From Polaromonas sp. SP1 (GTDB lineage Bacteria > Pseudomonadota > Gammaproteobacteria > Burkholderiales > Burkholderiaceae_C): a stretch of 64,000 nt of DNA. The notes beneath the pieces are model-generated. The model made no database searches. It was not told where the DNA came from and worked only from the letters and a program-made list of their open reading frames with translations. Below are positions 32,886 through 40,880 of the stretch, piece after piece. How positions within the stretch are numbered: position 1 is the first letter of the stretch; each line of letters begins with the position of its first letter. Location of the stretch: positions 3,824,501-3,888,500 of the forward strand of contig NZ_CP031013.1 in NCBI RefSeq assembly GCF_003711205.1, in the 5' to 3' direction. Position numbers and translations under genes: made by a program.

Positions 32886-33340
32886 ACCTTGGCAGGCCGG
32901 CGCTGCCCAGGCGCGCCGCCCGTGCGCGCTACGGCCTTCACATCTTTCACCGACTTCACCGCCGGGCGCTTGCCCGAGGCCACCCACTCGTCGTAAAAAT
33001 CGATCTTGGTGTTGAGCAGCGTGAGCGCCTGCTGCCACTCGCCAATCATGGCCTTGACCTGCTCGCGGTGCGCCGCGAGCAGCGCCTGCCGTTTGGCCAG
33101 CGTGCTGCTGCCTTGCTTCACCAGCTCGGTGTACTCGCGCATTTCGGCAATCGACATGCCGGTGCGGCGCAGGCGGTCCATCAGGTCGAGCCAGTTGATG
33201 TGGAGCTCGCCATACACGCGGCGGCGGCCGCTGTCGCGCGCCACGCCGGGGATCAGGCCTTGCGCCTCATACCAGCGAATGGTGTGCACGCTGCGCCCGG
33301 TACGCGCGGCGAGTTGCCCGATCAGAAAGTTTTCAGCCAT
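32882..33340 (-). CDS. MerR-family regulator
   Basis: 152 residues from the ATG at 33340. The MerR winged helix is at the N-terminus: FLIGQLAARTGRSVHTIRWYEAQGLIPGVARDSGRRRVYGELHINWLDLMDRLRRTGMSIAEMREYTELV. A coiled-coil helix follows (AKRQALLAAHREQVKAMIGEWQQALTLLNTKIDFYDEW). No metal-binding Cys cluster is seen, so an organic or redox effector is likely. It lies 23 bp after an NTF2-like gene in the same direction and probably shares its transcript. Confidence 0.85.
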   Translation of the reverse strand: MAENFLIGQLAARTGRSVHTIRWYEAQGLIPGVARDSGRRRVYGELHINWLDLMDRLRRTGMSIAEMREYTELVKQGSSTLAKRQALLAAHREQVKAMIGEWQQALTLLNTKIDFYDEWVASGKRPAVKSVKDVKAVARTGGAPGQRRPAKV

Positions 33341-33363
33341 GCCCGACTGTAGGAAGTTGCGGC

Positions 33364-33822
33364 TCAGGCCGCAAGCGCGGCCACGGCGGGAGGAGCTTCC
33401 AACGCCTCCAGCACCAATGCGGTGTCCAGGTATTCCATCAACTCCTTCATCTGCCCGCCTTCCATGCGAAAGACATAGCAATACCGGTTGTTATAGGCCT
33501 TGCCAGCCTTGGTGGTGACCTTTCCCTCGAACTCGACCACCACCCTGTCGCCGTCGGCCAGGATGCTGCGCGTGGTGCTGATGTAAGGGAGAACGAACTG
33601 GGCATACAGCGGTTGCAGCAGCTCACTGACGACGGCCTGCTTGCCGCGGTAGCTGCGCGACCACGGGGTGTCGCCGGGGATGGTCCAGCAAAAGTCGTCG
33701 GCCATGGCGTCGACAAAAGGCTTGCCGTTGCCTTTGTCCAGCTCGGCCATGATGTGCTGCAGGCGCTGGCGGTTGGCGTTTGTGATGTCGGTGGTGGTAG
33801 TGGTGGCGGAAGCTGCGTTCAT
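33364..33822 (-). CDS. SnoaL/NTF2-like ketosteroid-isomerase-fold protein
   Basis: 152 residues from the ATG at 33822. QRLQHIMAELDKGNGKPFVDAMADDFCWTIPGDTPWSRSYRGKQAVVSELLQPL is the helical half with the usual FxWTIPG and PWSRxYxG, and DGDRVVVEFEGKVTTKAGKAYNNRYCYVFRMEGGQMKELMEYLDTALV is the sheet. The family includes small isomerases and stress proteins; the substrate is unknown. Its neighbour downstream is a MerR regulator in the same operon, so the pair is probably self-regulated. Confidence 0.78.
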   Translation of the reverse strand: MNAASATTTTTDITNANRQRLQHIMAELDKGNGKPFVDAMADDFCWTIPGDTPWSRSYRGKQAVVSELLQPLYAQFVLPYISTTRSILADGDRVVVEFEGKVTTKAGKAYNNRYCYVFRMEGGQMKELMEYLDTALVLEALEAPPAVAALAA

Positions 33823-33934
33823 GTTCAATCTCCGTGAGGTGTTGGAGCCCGGCATCGTGCAAGGCTTGGGGCGATTAAAAATCCTTGAGTGCACTCAAGG
33901 TCAAGCCCCTGTTGCAGATTCATCAGATTGAGCA

Positions 33935-33993
33935 CCAAATTGGCCTCCAGCCCAATACCCGCATAGGCTATTCGCTCCTTTTTTGATAGCAAA
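33935..33993 (-). repeat. Dispersed Comamonadaceae-type repeat, copy F (minus orientation)
   Basis: On the minus strand it reads TTTGCTATCAAAAAAGGAGC, then ATAGC, a 12-nt variable stretch, and GGGCTGGAGGCCAATTTGG. It matches copy E (43602-43660) in both halves and in length. It fills the gap between an NTF2-like gene and a small unknown gene. Confidence 0.7.
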
Positions 33994-34018
33994 CACCTCA
34001 CAACCCTACAATGCCACC

Positions 34019-34258
34019 ATGAACCAGAAAAGACCTGCCAACAGCGAATGGGTGACAAAAATGCTGGCCGTGCTGAAAACCGGCAACACGCCGGCGGCGC
34101 TGGCCCAGATCAAGGCCACCACCAGCAGCAAGGATTTGCAGCAACTGCATGCCGCGCTGGAAAAAGCGCAACTGCTCAAGCAGCTCAAGGCCGTCGATGT
34201 CGCGATTGCCGACCAGCTCGTGGCGCTGGCTTCTCCACGGCTGAGCCGCTCGCCCTGA
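34019..34258 (+). CDS. Small unknown helical protein
   Basis: 79 residues from the ATG at 34019. The sequence is basic at both ends and helical throughout (NSEWVTKMLAVLKTGNTPAALAQIKATTSSKDLQQLHAALEKAQLLKQLKAVDVAIADQLVAL). There is no signal peptide or Cys. I do not recognise it; the composition and codon use are normal for the window, so it is likely a real gene. It stands alone after a dispersed repeat. Confidence 0.5.
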   Translation: MNQKRPANSEWVTKMLAVLKTGNTPAALAQIKATTSSKDLQQLHAALEKAQLLKQLKAVDVAIADQLVALASPRLSRSP

Positions 34259-34294
34259 GCGTTTCTTCCCTCCCCTGATCAGTCACTGCAGTAG

Positions 34295-34339
34295 TTGACA
34301 GTGCGCAATGCCCGGCTTAATATAGCTACATGGCTATAT
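34295..34339 (+). promoter_or_regulatory. Sigma-70 promoter with overlapping ArsR operator
   Basis: A perfect -35 TTGACA (34295-34300), a 17-bp spacer and the -10 TAATAT (34318-34323). An inverted repeat ATATAGC-tacatg-GCTATAT (34320-34339) overlaps the -10 and the start site. A dimer bound there would block RNA polymerase, so the arsR-SRPBCC operon is probably autorepressed. Confidence 0.75.
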
Positions 34340-34353
34340 AACCAAACAGGAAA

Positions 34354-34752
34354 ATGAACACCTCTCCAGACACCCTCAACCAGGCCTTCGCCGCCCTGGC
34401 AGACCCGACCCGGCGCGCCATCGTGGCCCGGCTGGCGTCCGGCGAAGCCACCGTCAATGAGCTGGCCGCGCCCTTCAACATGAGCCAGCCGTCCATCTCC
34501 AAGCACCTCAAAGTGCTGGAGCGGGCGGGTTTGATCTCGCGCGGGCGCGCGGCGCAAACCAGGCCGTGCCGGCTGGAAGCGGCGCCGCTCAGGCAGGTCG
34601 CCGGCTGGGTGGATCTGTACCGCAATATCTGGGAAGAAAGCTTCGACAAGCTCGACACCTTCCTGCAGTCCACCGCGCCGCCGCCTTTGCCGACCGCCAT
34701 TCCAAACGCCACCCCACCGTCCACGAAAGGAAAAAAACATGTCCTCAAATAA
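34354..34752 (+). CDS. ArsR-family repressor
   Basis: 132 residues. Winged-helix core: LNQAFAALADPTRRAIVARLASGEATVNELAAPFNMSQPSISKHLKVLERAGLISRGRAAQTRPCRLEAAPL. It belongs to the large group of ArsR proteins always paired with an SRPBCC/AHSA1 protein, and it overlaps that gene by 14 bp here. There is no obvious metal site beyond one Cys. The promoter just upstream carries a palindrome on its -10, which is the likely binding site. Confidence 0.88.
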   Translation: MNTSPDTLNQAFAALADPTRRAIVARLASGEATVNELAAPFNMSQPSISKHLKVLERAGLISRGRAAQTRPCRLEAAPLRQVAGWVDLYRNIWEESFDKLDTFLQSTAPPPLPTAIPNATPPSTKGKKHVLK

Positions 34753-35233
34753 CGCCCCCTTCTTCATCACACGCGTCTTCAAGGCGCCGCGCGAGCGCGT
34801 CTGGCAAGCCTGGAGCGACGCCGCTTCGCTGCAGCAATGGTGGGGGCCCAAGGGCTGCACCCTCGACGCCTTGCGTTTTGAGTTCAGGCCCGGCGGCTTT
34901 TTTCACTATGCGATGAAGTTCGACGGCGCACCCACGTGGTGGGGCCGCTTCAACTACCGCGAGATCATTGAAGGCGAGCGCATCGTCTGGCTCAACTCAT
35001 TTGCCAACGCAGCGTGCGGCATTGCGCGTGCGCCCTTCAGCGAGGTCTGCCCGATGGAGATTGAAAACACGGCGACCTTCACCGAAAAAGACGGTGTGAC
35101 GACCGTCTCATTGCGCGCCCTGCCCTTCGGCGAATCCGCGGCGGAGCGCCAGTACTTTGAAGAGCTGAAGCCCTCGCTGGAGCAAGGCTACGGCGGCACG
35201 CTGGACCAGCTGGCCAGCTATCTCAAAGTGTGA
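34739..35233 (+). CDS. SRPBCC / AHSA1-domain protein
   Basis: 164 residues. PFFITRVFKAPRERVWQAWSDAASLQQWWGPKGCTLDALRFEFRPGGFFHYAMK and YREIIEGERIVWLNSF, then WTATF-like ENTATFTEKDGVTTVSLRALPFGESAAERQYFEELKPSLEQGYGGTLDQLASYL, are typical of the Aha1/SRPBCC family that folds into a hydrophobic pocket. The ligand is unknown. It is coupled to the ArsR regulator upstream (14 bp overlap), forming a common two-gene regulatory pair. Confidence 0.87.
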   Translation: MSSNNAPFFITRVFKAPRERVWQAWSDAASLQQWWGPKGCTLDALRFEFRPGGFFHYAMKFDGAPTWWGRFNYREIIEGERIVWLNSFANAACGIARAPFSEVCPMEIENTATFTEKDGVTTVSLRALPFGESAAERQYFEELKPSLEQGYGGTLDQLASYLKV

Positions 35234-35250
35234 ATGCCTGAGCCATCACT

Positions 35251-35302
35251 ACCGTTCGCCCTGAGCTCGTCGAAGGGCTTCGACAAGCTCAGCCCGAACG
35301 GT
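35251..35302. repeat. REP-like inverted repeat (CCGTTCG family), copy 1
   Basis: ACCGTTCGCCCTGAGC at one end and GCTCAGCCCGAACGGT at the other, with GTCGAAG/CTTCGAC between, form a near-perfect long hairpin of 52 bp. A related element is at 38288-38384. It lies after the SRPBCC gene and may end transcription from both sides. Confidence 0.7.
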
Positions 35303-35325
35303 GTGGTGTCATCCCTCGTGGAACA

Positions 35326-35634
35326 TCAATAGGCCGGGCGGATCTCGAACTGCGCATCACCCATATAGCGGTGCGGCCCCAGCGCGGCGGTGGTGGCGGC
35401 CAGCTCGGCCGCCTGCCACTGAGTGAAGATTTCAAGCTCGTCGCTGGACAGCACATCTTCGGCCGGTGAATCGCCATAGATGCCGACCAGCCGCATGTAG
35501 GCGGTGTAGACCGGCAGCACCAGGCTTTCATGGCCCAGCGCTTCGTCCAGCGCGGCCCTGAAGCGCTGCTCCGCCGCCTTCAGCTCGCCCTCGGAGGCGT
35601 CTTCATAGGCATACAGCCTCAAGCGGTAACTCAC
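35326..35634 (-). CDS. Small unknown cytoplasmic protein
   Basis: 102 residues: MSYRLRLYAYEDASEGELKAA then EQRFRAALDEALGHESLVLPVYTAYMRLVGIYGD and DELEIFTQWQAAELAATTAAL. It is helical with a strand at the start and ends FEIRPAY. No signal peptide is seen and I know no family. It lies 10 bp downstream of the MCE-operon lipoprotein in the same direction, so it may be the last gene of that operon. Confidence 0.55.
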   Translation of the reverse strand: MSYRLRLYAYEDASEGELKAAEQRFRAALDEALGHESLVLPVYTAYMRLVGIYGDSPAEDVLSSDELEIFTQWQAAELAATTAALGPHRYMGDAQFEIRPAY

Positions 35635-35644
35635 AACGCGTCCT

Positions 35645-36334
35645 TCATGGCTTGGTGACCGGGGGCCGTGCCGCTGCCGATGTGCCTTGCGTCAACTCGA
35701 TGCGGCGGCGCAGCCGCTCGGCGGCCTGCGTGTCGCCGGCCTGCTCGGCACGGCGCAACTGCACGCCCAGCCAAGCCAGCAAGGGCCTGCGCCAGCCCTT
35801 GTCTGATGCGGTGTCGATCGCCTGCGCGATCACGTCCGGGCTGGCCTTGTTGGTTTGCAGCATCACGCCGGCAGCCACGAGCCTCGACAGCGGATCGGCA
35901 ATGCCCTGCAGCGCGCCCGCATTGCCCGCAGCGGCGGCGCGTTGCGATTCGGGCAGCAGTGCAATGCCTGCCGGCTGCACCTGGCCCTTCAAATAATCAG
36001 CGTAGGCGCGCTGGGCGTCGGTGGCATCGGGCCGCAGTTTTTCAAACGCGGCGCAGGGCTCATCGAACACCAGGCTGGCCACGCGGGTGGCGCAGTGCAG
36101 CAGCTCGGCCGTGGCCAGCAGGTCGGCGCGGCCCGAGCGCGTGAGCTGGGTGCGTGCGCGCTCCAGCTCGGCCATCTCGACACGGCTGTTGCCCTCCATG
36201 TAGGCGGCGACGGAGCGGTCCATCGAACCTTTGGCTTCAAGCTGCCAGTCAGGCGGTTGCGGGCCGCCGGCGCAGGCGGCCAGCACAGCGGCTGCAACCA
36301 TAGGCAAGATGAGTTTGATGACAGCGGTCTTCAT
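35645..36334 (-). CDS. Lipoprotein of the MCE operon
   Basis: 229 residues. The signal peptide ends in lipobox VLAAC, so Cys21 would be lipidated, and the next residue is Ala (outer membrane). The mature part is helical and TPR-like in its alternation (RVEMAELERARTQLTRSGRADLLATAELLHCATRVASL). In MCE operons such lipoproteins may dock at the outer membrane, but this role is inferred. Its start overlaps the mlaD-type stop by 4 bp. Confidence 0.65.
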   Translation of the reverse strand: MKTAVIKLILPMVAAAVLAACAGGPQPPDWQLEAKGSMDRSVAAYMEGNSRVEMAELERARTQLTRSGRADLLATAELLHCATRVASLVFDEPCAAFEKLRPDATDAQRAYADYLKGQVQPAGIALLPESQRAAAAGNAGALQGIADPLSRLVAAGVMLQTNKASPDVIAQAIDTASDKGWRRPLLAWLGVQLRRAEQAGDTQAAERLRRRIELTQGTSAAARPPVTKP

Positions 36335-37362
36335 GGCAGCTTCATCTCCGCATCACGCGCATCCTTGGCAAAAGGCCATTTGCGGCTGATCTCGTTGATC
36401 AGGCCTTCGACCTTGCGCAGGCTGGCCTCCACATCGGCGCGCAGCGCGCCCAGGTCGTCGGTGGCGTCTTTGGCGTTGCGGGTGACGGCCTGGGCGTCCT
36501 GCAGCAGTGCATCGACTTTCTTGAGGCTGGTGCGGGCCTCTCCCAGCATGGCATTGAGCTGCACGACGGTCGCGCGCGTCTCGGGCATCAGGCCTTTGTC
36601 GCCAAATACCTGCGTATCGGTCTTGGCGGCCAGCCCGTCGAGTTTGGTGAGCAGGGAGTTGGTGCGCTCCAGCGTGGCGGCAAACTTCTTGGCCTCGGCC
36701 TCGCTGCCCAGCAGCACAGTGAGCGCGCCGCCCGGGCCGTTCAGGCGCTCGGTCAGCGTCTGCAAATTGGCCAGGCTGGCGCCCACCGCGCCACCGCTGC
36801 CGGTGAGGGTGTTGAGGTTTTCGATCAGGTCCTTGGCGGCGGCAATCACTTTGGGCACCTCGCCCGCCGCGTCGCCCAGCAGCACGGTGCGCTCGGCGCC
36901 GTCGGGCAGCGGCGGGTCGTTCAGCAGCCCGGTGTAGGCGCGAATGTTGGTGCCGCCCACCAGGCCCTTCACGAGCGTGAACACGCTGGTGGTGCGCAGC
37001 CAGTGTGCATCCTTGGAAGCCACGTCGACCAGGATGCGGGCCTTGCCGTCGCTGGCCAGTTCGATGCGTTTGACACGGCCTATTGGAAAGCCGGAAAAGG
37101 TCAGGTCCATGCCGACCACCACGCCTTCGGAGTCGTCGGCGATCAGCACCAGGCGCTGGGTGGATTCAAACGCGCCGCGCGCATACATCACATACAGCGC
37201 CGAGCCGATCACCAGCACCAGCATGAAGATCAGCAGCAGCCGCGCCTTGAACTCCAGGCTGGCGATTTCCGCCGGCGAGGATTCGGTCTCGCGCGCCGGC
37301 TGGAGCGGGTCCGGCCGGTCGTGCTCCGGCGATTGCGGTGAGGGGTCGTGGGGTGATCTCAT
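36331..37362 (-). CDS. MlaD-family (MCE-domain) lipid-transport protein
   Basis: 343 residues. After a cytoplasmic Pro/Ser-rich tail and one membrane helix at about 40-62 (ARLLLIFMLVLVIGSALYVMYARGAF), the MCE domain follows with GVVVGMDLTFSGFPIGRVKRIEL and VFTLVKGLVGGTNIRAYTG. The C-terminal 180 residues are helical and coiled (LENLNTLTGSGGAVGASLANLQTLTERL, SLKKVDALLQDAQAVTRNAKDATDDL). MCE proteins form hexamers or tubes that move phospholipids between membranes. The partner permease is encoded upstream; no ATPase gene is nearby. It is coupled by ATGA overlap to the lipoprotein. Confidence 0.85.
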   Translation of the reverse strand: MRSPHDPSPQSPEHDRPDPLQPARETESSPAEIASLEFKARLLLIFMLVLVIGSALYVMYARGAFESTQRLVLIADDSEGVVVGMDLTFSGFPIGRVKRIELASDGKARILVDVASKDAHWLRTTSVFTLVKGLVGGTNIRAYTGLLNDPPLPDGAERTVLLGDAAGEVPKVIAAAKDLIENLNTLTGSGGAVGASLANLQTLTERLNGPGGALTVLLGSEAEAKKFAATLERTNSLLTKLDGLAAKTDTQVFGDKGLMPETRATVVQLNAMLGEARTSLKKVDALLQDAQAVTRNAKDATDDLGALRADVEASLRKVEGLINEISRKWPFAKDARDAEMKLP

Positions 37363-37392
37363 GGGTATTGTTTTTGGTATTTTTTGAGGAGG

Positions 37393-38199
37393 TCAATAGT
37401 AGTTGCCGACCAGCGAAGCCACTTCAATCAGCAGCAGCACAGCGAACATGCGCACCAGGCCGCGCATCTCGGCGCTGGTGCGGACGCTGGCCTCGCCCAT
37501 GCCGTAGAGCGCCGAGGCCATGGGGATCAGCGACACGGCCAGGCAGAAGAACAGGGTTTTCAGCACAAAGATCAGCGTGACGGACGGGCTGAAGACCTGG
37601 CCGAACAGCCGGGTGTAGGCCGCCAGGCCTGACACGCTAAAGCCGTAGGTCGCCACATAGGCCACCACCAGCGCCACCACGCAGCTGAGCGCCGCCAGCG
37701 TGATGCCCGAGAACATGCCCGCCACCACGCGCGGCAGCACCTCTCGCCGCACCGGCTCCACGCCGCGCTCGCGCATCTCGTCGAGCTCGCCGCTGGCCTG
37801 CATGGCCGTGAGTTCCGCGCCGTCAGGGATGGTGCAGCGCAGCGCCACAAACAGCGCCGCCGTCAGCGGAATCAGCTCCAGCACCAGCACGCGGATGACG
37901 ACCTGCAGCGCGTATTGCGACAGCCCGTAGCTGAGCGCCGTTACCAGCACGATGCGCGTCAGCACCACCGTGACCAACGCACACAGCAAGGTAAAACCCA
38001 GCAGGATGGGCGCGGTGTTGATGTAGATGTGGCGCGACAGAATTGCGCGGTTTTGCGGGCTGTAGCTGGACGGCGAAAGCGTCAGCACCAGGATGATCGC
38101 GCCGAGGTTGACCAGGCGCCACCATTCGATCAGCCAGTGCTGGGCGTCGCGGCCTGTTTTGGCGAGGCGGCCGTGCCAGTGTGATGCTGTTGAAGCCAT
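37393..38199 (-). CDS. MlaE-family (YrbE-type) ABC transporter permease of the MCE system
   Basis: 268 residues with about five membrane helices. The hallmark LGFTLLCALVTVVLTRIVLVTALSYGLSQYALQVVIRVLVLELIPLTAALFVALRCTIPDGAELTAMQASGELDEMRERGVEPVRREVLPRVVAGM includes the E-x3-M coupling loop that contacts an ATPase. It forms the inner-membrane part of an MCE transporter. The usual MlaF-type ATPase gene is missing on both sides: upstream DNA is a repeat plus an outward gene. It may borrow an ATPase encoded elsewhere. Confidence 0.85.
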   Translation of the reverse strand: MASTASHWHGRLAKTGRDAQHWLIEWWRLVNLGAIILVLTLSPSSYSPQNRAILSRHIYINTAPILLGFTLLCALVTVVLTRIVLVTALSYGLSQYALQVVIRVLVLELIPLTAALFVALRCTIPDGAELTAMQASGELDEMRERGVEPVRREVLPRVVAGMFSGITLAALSCVVALVVAYVATYGFSVSGLAAYTRLFGQVFSPSVTLIFVLKTLFFCLAVSLIPMASALYGMGEASVRTSAEMRGLVRMFAVLLLIEVASLVGNYY

Positions 38200-38287
38200 C
38201 CGGGCATGATAACTGCGGGCTATCGTTGTCCATGTAGGATGGCAGGCGTTTTGAAAAGCTTGGCTTGTTCCAATACTGCTCGAGAAA

Positions 38288-38384
38288 CCGTTCGGGCTGA
38301 CCCTTCGACAGGCTCAGGACAAGGTACGCCTGACGGCGTATCGAAGCCCTCTCCGACAGCCCTTCGATACCTCAGGGCGAACGG
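38288..38384. repeat. REP-like inverted repeat (CCGTTCG family), copy 2
   Basis: CCGTTCGGGCTGACCCTTCGACAGG... at one end and CCCTTCGATACCTCAGGGCGAACGG at the other. Compared with copy 1 it has an insertion in the middle with GTACGCCTGACGGCGTA. It lies between the divergent permease and RhtB-type genes. The rest of this 264-bp gap (38200-38463) shows nothing else clear. Confidence 0.65.
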
Positions 38385-38463
38385 CCTTAAACGAACAGCA
38401 TTGGGGCTCGCACCCTGCCCCCATCACCACCCGCCTCTTTCTTCATCTCTACCCTGCTTCACC

Positions 38464-39114
38464 ATGGCCATCGACACCTGGACCGCCTACTTCCTCGCTT
38501 CCATCCTCATCGCGCTGTCACCCGGCTCGGGCGCCGTGCTGGCCATGAGCCACGGCCTGAGCTACGGCATGCAGCGCACGCGCGCCACCATTGCCGGGCT
38601 GCAGCTCGGGCTGGTCATCATCCTGCTGGTGGCGGGTGCGGGTGTGGGTTCGCTGCTGATAGCGTCGGAGCTGGCCTTCAATGTGGTGAAGGTGTTGGGC
38701 GCCGGCTATCTCATTTACATCGGCTGGGCGCAGTGGCGCTCGGCAAACGGCATTGCACCGGAAGGCGGCGAAAACCTGGCGGATGCCAACGGCTTGTCGG
38801 TCAAACGGCGCTTCCTCACCGGCCTGCTCACCAACGTGACGAATCCCAAGGGCATCCTCTTCATGGTGGCGGTGCTGCCGCAGTTCATCAGCCCCACGCG
38901 CCCGCTGTGGCCGCAGCTGCTGGTGATGGCGTTGACGACCGTGGCGGTCGACACCGTGGTGATGCACGGCTATGCGTTTGCGGCCAGCCGCCTGCAAAAG
39001 CTGTTCAACAACGCGCGCGCCGTGCGGCTGCAAAACCGGGTCTTCGGCGGCATGCTGATGGCGGTGGGAGCGGGTCTCTTTTTCGTCAAGCGCAGCCACG
39101 CGGCGGCGCATTAG
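38464..39114 (+). CDS. LysE/RhtB-family amino-acid exporter
   Basis: 216 residues, six hydrophobic helices. WTAYFLASILIALSPGSGAVLAMSHGLSYGMQRTRATIAGLQLGL is the family signature, followed by YLIYIGWAQWRSANG and FLTGLLTNVTNPKGILFMVAVLPQFI. RhtB-type proteins export homoserine, threonine or other amino acids across the inner membrane. Substrate is not decidable. The gene is followed by a dispersed repeat and a MocR regulator running in the opposite direction. A second, related exporter is at 41292. Confidence 0.85.
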   Translation: MAIDTWTAYFLASILIALSPGSGAVLAMSHGLSYGMQRTRATIAGLQLGLVIILLVAGAGVGSLLIASELAFNVVKVLGAGYLIYIGWAQWRSANGIAPEGGENLADANGLSVKRRFLTGLLTNVTNPKGILFMVAVLPQFISPTRPLWPQLLVMALTTVAVDTVVMHGYAFAASRLQKLFNNARAVRLQNRVFGGMLMAVGAGLFFVKRSHAAAH

Positions 39115-39133
39115 GCGGCCGGGGCCTGGCATG

Positions 39134-39188
39134 TTGCTACTAAAAATATAGCAGCATGCCCATACCCATCAAGGGCTAGAGGCCTAAA
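39134..39188 (+). repeat. Dispersed Comamonadaceae-type repeat, copy C
   Basis: TTGCTACTAAAAATATAGCA followed by GGGCTAGAGGCCTAAATTTC. It lies between the convergent ends of the RhtB-type exporter and the MocR regulator, a good place for a bidirectional terminator. Confidence 0.65.
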
Positions 39189-39215
39189 TTTCTTATAAAA
39201 CGCTTGTAAAACGTT

Positions 39216-40694
39216 TCAGCCCGCCCCGGCCTTTGCGGCCTCTGCCGACACAATCCCCGCCAGCTTGCGCAGCGCCTCGTCGGCTTGGGCTGAATACGGC
39301 GCGCCGCAGCTGATGCGCAAAAAGTGGTCGAAGCGGCTGGAGTTGGAAAACAGCGAGCCGGGCGACACGCGTATGCCCTGGCGGATGGCGGTGTTGAAGA
39401 CCGCCTGCGCCGAGGTGCCGGGCGGCAACTCGACCCACAGCAGCATGCTGCCGCCGGGCACCGACAGCCGGGTGCCGGCCGGAAAGTGCGAGGCGATGGC
39501 GTCGGCCATTTGTTCACGCTGCACGGTGAATGTGCGACGCAGCCGGGCGAGGTGCCTGTCATACGCGCTGGAGGCCATGAACTCCGCCACAGCCAGCTGG
39601 GGCAAGGTTTCGTTGACGCGGCTTTGCGCGTACTTGAGCATGTTGATGCGGGCCTGCCAGCGCCCGCCGGCGATCCAGCCCAGGCGCATGCCGGGCGCCA
39701 GGGTTTTACGCAGCGAGGCGCAGTAAATCACCGAGCCGCTGCGGTCCCAGGCCTTGACGGCTTTCAGCGGAATGTCGTCGCGGCCCATGGCGGCGTAAGT
39801 GTCGTCCTCGATCAGCGCCACCTGCTGGCGCTCGCACAGCCGCACCAGCTTTTCCTTCTCGGAATCGGGCATGACGCAGCTCAGGGGGTTGTGGAAATTG
39901 GGTATCACCACCACCGCCCGAATCCGGTCGTGCGTCTGGAAGGCCAAATCCAGCGCCTCGACCGAAATGCCTTGCGTCGGGCTGGTCGGGATTTCGAGGG
40001 CGCGCAGGCCCAGGCTTTCCAGGATCTGCAGCAGGCCGTGGTACGTGGGGGATTCAACCGCCACGGTGTCGCCGGGCTGGGCCACCGCGCGCAGGGCGAT
40101 GTTGATGGCCTCGATACAGCCGTTGGTGACCAGGATGTCTTCGGGCGCCAGCTGCATGCCGGCCTCCAGTGCGCGCTTGGCCAGTACGGCATTGAGCGGT
40201 GAATCATTGAGGAAGTCGGGCGGGCTGGACAGCAGCATCGGGTGCTTGCGCAGCGCCCGGATGGCGGCGTTTTTCAGCGCCTCGGCCGGGTAGACCTCAG
40301 GCGGGCCGTAGGTGCCGGCCAGGTTGGTGACCAGCGGGTAGATCTCGCACTTGGCCACGTAATCCGAGACCCGGTCATGGATGCCGACGTACTGCGCCGC
40401 ATCCAGCTTGCGGCCCGGATCGGGCTCGCTGGGCGGCGGCAAATCAACCCGGCGGCGCTTGAGCACAAAGTAGCCCGACCGCGGCCGCGCCTCCAGCAGG
40501 CCTTCGTCTTCCAGCGTGTGGCAGGCCTCCACAGCCGTCGACAGGCTGACCTGGTGCAGCCGGGTCAAGGCCCGTACCGAAGGCATGCGTTCGCCCGGCA
40601 TCAGCACGCCGGACTGGATGGCCTGGCGGTAGTGGCTGGAGAGCCGCAGATAGAGGGGTTCCGCGTGAGATTGCGCTGGGGATTGCACGTTCAT
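39216..40694 (-). CDS. MocR-type regulator (GntR HTH fused to aminotransferase domain)
   Basis: 492 residues from the ATG at 40694. Residues 12-80 are a GntR winged helix (YRQAIQSGVLMPGERMPSVRALTRLHQVSLSTAVEACHTLEDEGLLEARPRSGYFV). The rest is a fold-type I aminotransferase domain with the PLP lysine in SLRKTLAPGMRLGW and TNGCIEAINIALRA. MocR proteins use PLP as effector sensor and do not catalyse. It is divergent from the DUF2917 gene, and flanked by two amino-acid exporter genes, which may be the targets. The divergent region (40728-40860) has several ACAGAT/ATCTGT-like elements, consistent with its operator. Confidence 0.88.
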   Translation of the reverse strand: MNVQSPAQSHAEPLYLRLSSHYRQAIQSGVLMPGERMPSVRALTRLHQVSLSTAVEACHTLEDEGLLEARPRSGYFVLKRRRVDLPPPSEPDPGRKLDAAQYVGIHDRVSDYVAKCEIYPLVTNLAGTYGPPEVYPAEALKNAAIRALRKHPMLLSSPPDFLNDSPLNAVLAKRALEAGMQLAPEDILVTNGCIEAINIALRAVAQPGDTVAVESPTYHGLLQILESLGLRALEIPTSPTQGISVEALDLAFQTHDRIRAVVVIPNFHNPLSCVMPDSEKEKLVRLCERQQVALIEDDTYAAMGRDDIPLKAVKAWDRSGSVIYCASLRKTLAPGMRLGWIAGGRWQARINMLKYAQSRVNETLPQLAVAEFMASSAYDRHLARLRRTFTVQREQMADAIASHFPAGTRLSVPGGSMLLWVELPPGTSAQAVFNTAIRQGIRVSPGSLFSNSSRFDHFLRISCGAPYSAQADEALRKLAGIVSAEAAKAGAG

Positions 40695-40880
40695 AAGCCG
40701 AATGATCCGTGAAAGAAAAGCCTGCACACAGCCACAGATAGGGCGAAATCAGACCATAACAGATGTAAAACAAGTCGTCTGTACCGATACAGAAAGGTCC
40801 CGGGTGCATCTGTCGGAAATCAGCCGCTTTCCTTAATCTAGCGGTGTCCCTTCCCTGATTGACCCCTCTATGGAGCCGCC

